A stretch of 44,680 bases of DNA from Parvularculaceae bacterium. Lineage in GTDB: Bacteria; Pseudomonadota; Alphaproteobacteria; Caulobacterales; Parvularculaceae. The notes below the pieces were generated by a model. It did no database searches. It was not told where the DNA came from and saw nothing but the letters and a program-made list of their open reading frames with translations. The stretch spans positions 1-44,680 of the forward strand of contig JACADZ010000059.1 of NCBI GenBank assembly GCA_013389105.1. Reading direction: 5' to 3'. Positions 9,238-16,548 of this stretch are shown here, piece after piece. Position numbers and translations under genes: made by a program. Positions within the stretch are counted from its first letter, which is position 1, and every line of letters starts with the position of its first letter.

Positions 9238-9531
9238 GTGGCTGATGAGCGTCTTTATCTCGTCGCGTACGACATTTCGAACCCGAAGCGTTGGCGCCGG
9301 GTATTCAGGCTCATGAAGGGATATGGACGCTGGTTGCAGCTGTCCATATTTCAATGTCGCTTGACTGCGCGCCGTCGCGCTGGAATGGGCGCACGCTTGG
9401 ATCGCGAGATCCATCACGGCGAGGACCATGTGCTCGTTGTCGACATTGGCCCGGCAGACAAGGTGGAGCCGAAGGTCGAAAGTTTCGGTAAGTCTTTTCA
9501 ACCGGTCCGACGCGAGGCAATAATCGTATAG
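9238..9531 (+). CDS. cas2: Cas2, partner of Cas1 in spacer integration
   Basis: The 97-residue protein begins with a GTG codon three bases after the cas4-cas1 stop. It has the Cas2 ferredoxin-like fold signature LYLVAYDISNPKRWRRV with the conserved Asp at 12, followed by GYGRWLQLSIFQCRL. Two Cas2 dimers with Cas1 form the integration complex. It is the last gene before the leader and array, so the acquisition module sits directly beside its substrate. Confidence 0.95.
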   Translation: MADERLYLVAYDISNPKRWRRVFRLMKGYGRWLQLSIFQCRLTARRRAGMGARLDREIHHGEDHVLVVDIGPADKVEPKVESFGKSFQPVRREAIIV

Positions 9532-9786
9532 TTTCCGGAGAAAGCCTTAGGGACCACAACCGCCCTTTACGCGGCGACCGCATCTGCCAACGGCATTCGA
9601 CCGCTCCGTAACCGCGGAAACGTCCTGGGCCGGTCGCAAATCGCGTAAGCGCTTGAATCTGGAGTGCTCTTTGATAAGTTAAGTCGCTAAGATTTAGCGT
9701 CAGGGCGTTTGATTTGTGCGGTGGAACCGCAACCGCTCGCAAAATTGGCGGTTTGAGTTTGATTTTGAGCAACTTATATGCTGGCC
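9532..9786 (+). promoter_or_regulatory. CRISPR leader
   Basis: This 255-bp non-coding stretch lies between cas2 and the first repeat and becomes AT-richer toward the array. It holds nested inverted repeats: CGCTAA-gat-TTAGCG (9685-9699), GCGGT-gga-ACCGC (9718-9730), and AACCGC (9731-9736) with GCGGTT (9748-9753). A TTATAT element at 9774-9779, eight bases before the first repeat, may be part of the array promoter. The orientation is supported by the decayed repeats at the far end of the array. The inverted repeats could be binding sites for Cas1-Cas2 or a host factor. Confidence 0.8.
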
Positions 9787-12700
9787 ATCTTCCGGGGCCT
9801 GACAGCCCCGGCCTCATTGAAGCGCTGAAGCCTTTCCAGGCGGCGCGCCTGACTGGCGCATCTTCCGGGGCCTGACAGCCCCGGCCTCATTGAAGCGAAA
9901 AGGATGGGATGACCGATCCGGAAAAGATCCTATCTTCCGGGGCCTGACAGCCCCGGCCTCATTGAAGCTCATCGGTCATGACGATGCAAAGACCCATATG
10001 CCGATCTTCCGGGGCCTGACAGCCCCGGCCTCATTGAAGCTCGCCGACGCGGCGCGTCTTGGGGCGGACGAGCTCGACATCTTCCGGGGCCTGACAGCCC
10101 CGGCCTCATTGAAGCGCCGCGATCTTCGCCGGCGCCGACCAGAATACACGCATCTTCCGGGGCCTGACAGCCCCGGCCTCATTGAAGCCGGGACGTTTCC
10201 GGACACCCCGCCCGAGATCCCAGTTTATCTTCCGGGGCCTGACAGCCCCGGCCTCATTGAAGCGTGGATTGGGGCTACGCGCATTACGGCGCGATCGAGA
10301 TCTTCCGGGGCCTGACAGCCCCGGCCTCATTGAAGCGCGGCGGCGGATCGCCCGAACGAATGGCCTGACCTCATCTTCCGGGGCCTGACAGCCCCGGCCT
10401 CATTGAAGCCAGTGAGTGGAATTTCACCCAGCCGAGGTAATCAGCATCTTCCGGGGCCTGACAGCCCCGGCCTCATTGAAGCCGCGGCGTGCTGATGCAC
10501 GAAACCATGCATTGCGCCCACATCTTCCGGGGCCTGACAGCCCCGGCCTCATTGAAGCTCGTCAGTCATCACGATGCACAAGCCCATATGCCGCATCTTC
10601 CGGGGCCTGACAGCCCCGGCCTCATTGAAGCGGCCGGGAAGCCGAAGTGACGCGCGAGAACTGCCTCTCTTCCGGGGCCTGACAGCCCCGGCCTCATTGA
10701 AGCAGGCCGCGCGCGCCGGGCTAGGCATCAACTGGGCAGCGATATCTTCCGGGGCCTGACAGCCCCGGCCTCATTGAAGCATAGCGTGCCCCCGAACATC
10801 GTGAGTACGGACTCCATCTTCCGGGGCCTGACAGCCCCGGCCTCATTGAAGCAATGGAATCCGGCTTGCACCAACTTCCTCTCCGTCCGATCTTCCGGGG
10901 CCTGACAGCCCCGGCCTCATTGAAGCCTGCTTGACAGCAGTGGTACGTCCCACGAAGCCTTACATCTTCCGGGGCCTGACAGCCCCGGCCTCATTGAAGC
11001 GCCTTCTTCAGGCACGGGGGAACCACCCACCGTACGAATCTTCCGGGGCCTGACAGCCCCGGCCTCATTGAAGCTCGGCGGCATGATCGCCGCCGCCTTC
11101 GCCTCATCGGATCTTCCGGGGCCTGACAGCCCCGGCCTCATTGAAGCACGTTGAAGCAGCTTGAGCGGCTGGAAAACGCGCAGGATCTTCCGGGGCCTGA
11201 CAGCCCCGGCCTCATTGAAGCTCGGCGTGTATGGCGAGATCGCCGGCGCGCTCGCGCGCGATCTTCCGGGGCCTGACAGCCCCGGCCTCATTGAAGCGCG
11301 CGCCTCCGAGGCGAGCCGATCTGGAGCATGGGATATCTTCCGGGGCCTGACAGCCCCGGCCTCATTGAAGCACGGACTCTACGACTCCTCGATGTTCCCG
11401 GCGGCGGATCTTCCGGGGCCTGACAGCCCCGGCCTCATTGAAGCGCGGCGCGCGCCGCGAGCGCGGCGGATATGATCGCGCCGCATCTTCCGGGGCCTGA
11501 CAGCCCCGGCCTCATTGAAGCGCGGCTGGGGCCGGAAAGGTGCTGCGGGCGATGATGATCTTCCGGGGCCTGACAGCCCCGGCCTCATTGAAGCGTCCGG
11601 GCGATGGTCGCGCCGAGGCGACAATAGGCGTATCTTCCGGGGCCTGACAGCCCCGGCCTCATTGAAGCACGAAAGGTGCCGCACAGCCCCGCGCGCGCCT
11701 TTCAGATCTTCCGGGGCCTGACAGCCCCGGCCTCATTGAAGCACGAAAGGTGCCGCACAGCCCCGCGCGCGCCTTTCAGATCTTCCGGGGCCTGACAGCC
11801 CCGGCCTCATTGAAGCGCGTTGTCCACCCGCAAAGACGAACCGCCAAGCGCCGCGCATCTTCCGGGGCCTGACAGCCCCGGCCTCATTGAAGCCAGGGTC
11901 TCCCGGCGAAGCACAGCGGCGGTAATGCATCTTCCGGGGCCTGACAGCCCCGGCCTCATTGAAGCGCTGCCCCCAAGTCTGACGTTCTGTTTGTCCCCTC
12001 GAATCTTCCGGGGCCTGACAGCCCCGGCCTCATTGAAGCGATATGATACAAGCCAACCCGATCCCATCAATCCTGATCTTCCGGGGCCTGACAGCCCCGG
12101 CCTCATTGAAGCCGCCGCAGGCGAGACGGCGGAGCGTGCACGCAACAACATCTTCCGGGGCCTGACAGCCCCGGCCTCATTGAAGCCCGAATCGCGGGGT
12201 ATCGCGCGACGAACGCCGCGACTATCTTCCGGGGCCTGACAGCCCCGGCCTCATTGAAGCGAGCGCACGTTCGGGAAGTCTGCTGAGGTGACGCGCGAAT
12301 CTTCCGGGGCCTGACAGCCCCGGCCTCATTGAAGCCGCTCTTGGTGAGGGTGCATTCCTCCCAGAGCGAGCATCTTCCGGGGCCTGACAGCCCCGGCCTC
12401 GTTGAAGCCACCGATCTGGCGCGCGACTACGCCTTCGCGGTTGAATCTTCCGGGGCCTGACAGCCCCGGCCTCATTGAAGCGCGCTCACGCCCGAAAACG
12501 TGTCGCGCGTGCTCGACAATCTTCCGGGGCCTGACAGCCCCGGCCTCATTGAAGCAGCCTGCCGCCCTATCGGCCTCCTGTAATGTCCGCGTATCTTCCG
12601 GGGCCTGACAGCCCCGGCCTCATTGAAGCCGGCCAGACATGGCGCATCGACTCGTCAATCTCGGTATCTTCCGGGGCCTGACAGCCCCGGCCTCATTGAA

Positions 12701-13869
12701 GCCACGCATCAGAGTAAGCCGCGTCGATGGGCGCACGTATCTTCCGGGGCCTGACAGCCCCGGCCTCATTGAAGCAGTGAAGAGGAGATATACGCCCGCC
12801 TCCCCGACGTGATCTTCCGGGGCCTGACAGCCCCGGCCTCATTGAAGCTACGGCGCGCTCGCGATGCATCTGACCGATTCCGTCAGCATCTTCCGGGGCC
12901 TGACAGCCCCGGCCTCATTGAAGCCCATATCCCATGCTCCAGATCGGCTCGCCTCGGAGAATCTTCCGGGGCCTGACAGCCCCGGCCTCATTGAAGCATC
13001 GGGCCGAGACGCTCGCTGAGCGCGCGCGACACATCTTCCGGGGCCTGACAGCCCCGGCCTCATTGAAGCTTGGGACGTTCCCGGACGCCCCGCCCCAGCT
13101 TCCAGATCTTCCGGGGCCTGACAGCCCCGGCCTCATTGAAGCAGCCACAATACTGGGATCTCGGGCGGGGCGTCCGGGATCTTCCGGGGCCTGACAGCCC
13201 CGGCCTCATTGAAGCTGCCGCGAGCTCGACGGCGCGCGCAAGGGCCGGCCGGAAATCTTCCGGGGCCTGACAGCCCCGGCCTCATTGAAGCGCGGCGTTG
13301 CAACAAACGATCCCGTCGCTGGACGCATCTTCCGGGGCCTGACAGCCCCGGCCTCATTGAAGCCCATACCCCACGCTCCAGATCGGCTCATCGCGGAGAA
13401 TCTTCCGGGGCCTGACAGCCCCGGCCTCATTGAAGCCCGAACGTGCGCTCGAACAGCGCGACTTGCTCGCGGCAATCTTCCGGGGCCTGACAGCCCCGGC
13501 CTCATTGAAGCACGGCATCGGTCGACGACGGCGCGGCAATCCCGGAAATCTTCCGGGGCCTGACAGCCCCGGCCTCATTGAAGCGAGAAGATCGCGTCGC
13601 CTGAACAGCGGGTCGGCTATATCTTCCGGGGCCTGACAGCCCCGGCCTCATTGAAGCGCCTTCGCCTTCCCTTCGTCTTCGCCTTCCCTCCGCATCTTCC
13701 GGGGCCTGACAGCCCCGGCCTCATTGAAGCTCGGGCGGATGTGCGCACGGCGGAGGCGGCCTATCACGCATCTTCCGGGGCCTGACAGCCCCGGCCTTAT
13801 TGAAGCCCGCGTGATGCAGCCGAGCGACCGTCTCCCACGCGCGGATATCTTCTGGAGCTTGACAGCCCC
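9787..13869 (+). CRISPR. CRISPR array, type I-U/I-G, 56 repeats and 55 spacers
   Basis: I counted 55 full repeats of 37 nt plus one truncated terminal repeat, with spacers of about 35-40 nt. The repeat begins ATCTTCCGGGGCC and ends CTCATTGAAGC. Its core CCGGGGC-ctgaca-GCCCCGG forms a 7-bp hairpin, and cutting after it would give an ATTGAAGC 5' handle. Repeats are nearly identical. Exceptions are repeat 13 (10667; first base C), repeat 36 (12372; CGTTGAAGC), repeat 55 (13770; CTTATTGAAGC) and the last (13847), which has three changes and stops after 23 nt at the IS3 end. Decay at the right end places the newest spacers at the cas2 side. Repeats lack stop codons in some frames, which creates long meaningless reading frames on both strands. 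Confidence 0.99.
11632..11779 (+). repeat. Duplicated repeat-spacer unit in the array
   Basis: Spacers 26 (11669-11705) and 27 (11743-11779) are identical over all 37 bases (both begin ACGAAAGGTGCC and end GCGCCTTTCAG). The 74-bp unit of repeat plus spacer therefore occurs twice in tandem, most simply by recombination between repeats rather than by independent capture. Confidence 0.97.
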
Positions 13870-13898
13870 TGACCCGCCCCCGAGCGCGCAGCCGAGTT

Positions 13899-14807
13899 CT
13901 ATGTAACAGGAAGACGGCCTTCTGCGGAAGGCCGATCCGGCTGGAGCTTCCAAACCGCGCAGGCCGGATCGGCCGGCTGAAAGGTTTCCGGCGCCGGCGG
14001 GCGATAGCCGAGCGAGGAGTGCGGACGTACCGCGTTAAATTCGCGCCGCCAGTTTTCGATGATGATCTGCGCTTCGCGGAGCGTGTAAAATAGCTCTGTG
14101 TTAAGACATTCGTCGCACAGTTTTCCGTTGAAAGATTCATTGTAGCCGTTCTCCCATGGACTTCCGGGCTCGATGTAGAGCGTCTTCGCTTTCATGACGC
14201 CAAGCCATTTGCGGAGAGCCTTCGCAGTGAACTCGCCGCCATTGTCGCTGCGAATGTGTTCCGGGACGCCGCGCGCCAGGAACAGCCGCGCCAGCACGGT
14301 GAGAACATCCTGGCTGCCCAGGCGGCGCTTCACTTGGATCGCAAGGCATTCCCGCGTGAACTCGTCGATCACAGTGAGCATGCGGATCTTGCGCCCATCG
14401 CGCGTTCTATCCTCGACGAAGTCATACGCCCAGACGTGATTGCGATGCAGCGGCCGCAGACGAATGCACGATCCGTCGTTCAGCCATAGACGGCCGCGTT
14501 TCTTATGTTTCGCCGGCACTTTCAGGCCCTCGCGCCGCCAGATGCGCGCAACGCGCTTGTGGTTCACCCGCCATCCTTCGGCTCTGAGCAACGCCGTGAT
14601 CCGCCGATAGCCATAACGTCCGAAGCGCGTCGCCAGGCGGATGATCGCTGCCGTCAGCGCGTCTTCGTCGTCGGCTTTATTCGGCGTTCGCCACTGCGTC
14701 GAGCGATGCTGGCCGACCGCCTGGCACGCTCGGCGTCCGGAGACGCCGAGCTTCTTGCAGGCATGGTCGATGAACTTGCGGCGGCGCGAGGGCCCTACCA
14801 GTTTCCC
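13899..14807 (-). CDS. IS3-family transposase OrfB (DDE catalytic part, made by frameshift)
   Basis: This 302-residue region is the catalytic half of the transposase. It has an N-terminal helical domain (RYGYRRITALLRAEGWRVNHKRV) and the DDE integrase core: D129 (VWAYDFVED), D188 (IRSDNGGEF) and E224 (GYNESFNGK). That gives the DD(35)E spacing typical of IS3. The frame is entered from orfA by a -1 shift at the heptamer 14801-14807, yielding an OrfAB fusion. The frame stays open upstream to 14942, but that part overlaps orfA and has no family similarity. All catalytic residues are present, so the element may be active. Confidence 0.9.
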   Translation of the reverse strand, partial: GKLVGPSRRRKFIDHACKKLGVSGRRACQAVGQHRSTQWRTPNKADDEDALTAAIIRLATRFGRYGYRRITALLRAEGWRVNHKRVARIWRREGLKVPAKHKKRGRLWLNDGSCIRLRPLHRNHVWAYDFVEDRTRDGRKIRMLTVIDEFTRECLAIQVKRRLGSQDVLTVLARLFLARGVPEHIRSDNGGEFTAKALRKWLGVMKAKTLYIEPGSPWENGYNESFNGKLCDECLNTELFYTLREAQIIIENWRREFNAVRPHSSLGYRPPAPETFQPADPACAVWKLQPDRPSAEGRLPVT

Positions 14808-15082
14808 GAGGCGGCCTCGGTCAGGATTATCTTGTCGAGCGTCAGATCGGCCACCGCCTTCTTCAGCCGGGCGTTCTCCGCTTCGAGCTCCTTCAGGCGG
14901 CGGGCTTGATCCACGCCCATCCCGCCATACTCCTTCCGCCACCGGTAATAGGTGACCCGCTGAACCCCGAGCCGCCGAACGACTTCCCCGACCGAGACGC
15001 CCTCAGCCAGCCAAACCTCTGCCGATCGTAATTTGCCAATGATTTCTTCGGGGGAATATCGCTTCCTCGCCATTCCAAACAT
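14795..15082 (-). CDS. IS3-family transposase OrfA (helix-turn-helix subunit)
   Basis: The 95-residue product begins MFGMARKRYSPEEIIGKL. It has the OrfA helix-turn-helix (GVSVGEVVRRLGVQRVTYYRWRK, about residues 29-51) and a leucine-zipper-like tail (LKELEAENARLKKAVADL). A second start at residue 4 (MARKRY) is equally likely. OrfA binds the IS ends. Near its 3' end lies a GGGAAAC slippery heptamer in the right phase to shift ribosomes into orfB. Confidence 0.9.
   Translation of the reverse strand: MFGMARKRYSPEEIIGKLRSAEVWLAEGVSVGEVVRRLGVQRVTYYRWRKEYGGMGVDQARRLKELEAENARLKKAVADLTLDKIILTEAASGNW
14801..14807 (-). other. Programmed -1 frameshift heptamer GGGAAAC
   Basis: On the minus strand orfA reads tcG-GGA-AAC-TGG-TAG. 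G_GGA_AAC is a canonical X_XXY_YYZ slippery heptamer, two codons before the orfA stop. Slipping back one base continues as CTG-GTA-GGG-CCC, which is exactly the orfB frame. This is the expected route to the OrfAB transposase in IS3 elements. Confidence 0.75.
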
Positions 15083-15139
15083 CCTTCTTCGCTCCAGATT
15101 GTTGCTTCCGATCCGGCTGCGTTTGAAGGGGCAAGGTCA

Positions 15140-15365
15140 CGTCGCGCCAAGGCGCGCCTGTGCGTATGCGCCACAAAATTCCGTTCACGATCTTCCGGTT
15201 GTCATGCGCAGGACGGCTCTTTCGACCGCGCTCTGCAGGTAGAAGATCCTTCAACAGCCGCCATTCCGCTTCGCTCAGATCGCCGCGACTCAGGTCCGCC
15301 TCCCTCAAGAGGTATCCTTGAATCAAGTGTCGATTCGGGCATCAATGAGTTTGTAAACAGGGCCT
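15140..15365 (-). pseudogene. IS5-family element remnant: N-terminal part of its transposase
   Basis: Reading leftward from the inverted repeat at 15350-15365, a transposase starts at a TTG (15326). It encodes DLSEAEWRLLKDLLPAERG followed by IVNGILWRIRTGAPWRDV, the N-terminal DUF4096-type domain of IS5/IS427 transposases. The frame runs into the IS3 element at 15139 and the remainder of the transposase is absent from the other side, so the gene is dead. Its outer end lies only 9 bp from the sdhB stop codon. The matching inverted repeat at 135-150 shows that a related element sits at the other side of the CRISPR-cas locus. Confidence 0.85.
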
Positions 15366-15374
15366 AATGAGGCG

Positions 15375-16175
15375 TCACTTCCCGGCGCGGGCGACCATCA
15401 TCTTCTTCACTTCCGCGATGGCTTTCGCCGGGTTGAGGCCCTTGGGGCAGACCTGCGCGCAGTTCATGATGGTGTGGCAGCGATAGAGCTTGAAGTCGTC
15501 TTCAAGCCTGTCGAGCCGCTGGTTCTTCTCCTCGTCGCGGCTGTCGGCGAGCCAGCGCCAGGCCTGCAGCAGGGCCGCGGGGCCGAGATATTCCTCGGAC
15601 GGATCGCCTTTGCGGCCGTTCCACCAGTAGGACGGGCAGGAGGTGGAGCAGCAGGCGCACAGGATGCATTCATAGAGCCCGTCGAGTTTCGCGCGTTCCG
15701 CCGGCGACTGACGGCGCTCCTTGTCGGGATCGGGGCCCGCCTTCAGAAACGGCTCGATATAGGCGTGCTGGGCGAAGAAGTTGTCGAGATCCGGTACGAG
15801 GTCCTTGATCACCGGCTGGCTGGGCAGCGGGAAGATCGTCACGTCGCCGCCGCCGATTTCGTCGACGCCGGTGGTGCAGGCGAGGCGATTCACGCCGTTG
15901 ATGTTCATCGAACACGATCCGCAGATGCCCTCGCGGCACGACCGGCGGAAGGCGAGGCTCGAATCCATCTCGTTCTTGATCTTGAACAACGCGTCGAGAA
16001 CCATGGTGACTCCCGCCATGTTGACTTCATAGGAGTCAACGCGCGGATTCTCGCCGGTCGACGGATCGTAGCGGTAGACCTTGAAGACCCGCGTCTCCCC
16101 GGCTCCGGCAGCAGCGGGAAAGCGCCTTCCGGCGCCGGTCACCTGCGAGTTCTTGGGAAGGGTGAGCTGAACCAA
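15375..16175 (-). CDS. sdhB: Succinate dehydrogenase iron-sulfur subunit
   Basis: SdhB passes electrons from the flavoprotein SdhA to the membrane quinone site (TCA cycle and respiratory complex II). The 266-residue protein has the plant-type [2Fe-2S] motif CREGICGSC (from residue 80) with C100. The [4Fe-4S]/[3Fe-4S] cysteines follow in [11 protein letters not shown] and [14 protein letters not shown]. The start used is TTG at 16175, preceded by AAAGAGG. The sdhA, sdhC and sdhD genes are not downstream; transcription from this gene runs straight into the IS5 remnant, so whatever originally followed has been displaced. Confidence 0.97.
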   Translation of the reverse strand: MVQLTLPKNSQVTGAGRRFPAAAGAGETRVFKVYRYDPSTGENPRVDSYEVNMAGVTMVLDALFKIKNEMDSSLAFRRSCREGICGSCSMNINGVNRLACTTGVDEIGGGDVTIFPLPSQPVIKDLVPDLDNFFAQHAYIEPFLKAGPDPDKERRQSPAERAKLDGLYECILCACCSTSCPSYWWNGRKGDPSEEYLGPAALLQAWRWLADSRDEEKNQRLDRLEDDFKLYRCHTIMNCAQVCPKGLNPAKAIAEVKKMMVARAGK

Positions 16176-16548
16176 GCACGGCCTCTTTCTTCTGTCGGGT
16201 CCCTCGGAAAGCGGGCGACGGTACTCCCGGTACGGGCTGAATAAAGACTCGGAGGCTGCGGCGAAAGGCCCAAGGCGCGCCCGGCCTGAAGGGCGATTTC
16301 GGAGGTGGATCGGCGCGGCGCCCGACGAGCTTTGCCTCGTTCGGTCCGCCGCCGCGCGGCCGCTTCACGCGTCAACTCGCTTCCCGCCCGACTCGCCGCG
16401 AGAGAAATTTGCGGTCTTGTTCCGCACGAAATCGTCCGGCGACGGGGCGCGCTCCTGCACCTTACGAAGCCCGCGTCGCGAGTGAGAAGCCGCAGGCGGC
16501 CGGCCTCCGCGCCGTCTGCCGCAATCGGCGGCGTCGAACGCGCGCCGG
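16176..16548. other. 373-bp gap between zapE and sdhB
   Basis: No coding sequence or recognisable RNA is seen here. The only signal is the purine-rich ribosome-binding site before sdhB. In many alphaproteobacteria mdh or sdh genes lie near zapE and sdhB; none remains here. Confidence 0.5.

Larger units (their letters stand above)
13870..15139 (-). mobile_element. IS3-family insertion sequence (IS407-like)
   Basis: The element carries orfA and orfB of an IS3-type transposase on the minus strand. Its ends are imperfect inverted repeats: TGACCCGCCCCCGAGCG at 13870 on the plus strand, and TGACCTTGCCCCTTCAAACG on the minus strand from 15139. Both arms also share GCAGCCG further in. Length is 1270 bp, normal for the family. 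The left flank is the middle of a CRISPR repeat; the right flank is an IS5-type transposase gene. No target-site duplication is visible, which suggests that a deletion joined the two flanks after insertion. Confidence 0.85.

Noticed and set aside
12113-13032. Spacers 32 and 44 sharing an ETxAERAR-like peptide
   Set aside because: The alignment needs an indel and the shared part is short and of common composition; it is not convincing as homologous targets.
9890-13953. Many 60-140 residue reading frames across the CRISPR array with repeated IFRGLTAPASLK, LPGPDSPGLIEA, FNEAGAVRPRK or MRPGLSGPGR blocks, looking like a repeat-protein family
   Set aside because: They are translations of the 37-nt repeat, which has no stop codon in several frames on both strands. 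There are no ribosome-binding sites, and the frame shifts with spacer length.
14808-14942. Upstream extension of the IS3 orfB frame beginning MAEGVWRDGRG
   Set aside because: It overlaps orfA in another frame, has no transposase similarity, and orfB is entered through the GGGAAAC shift instead.
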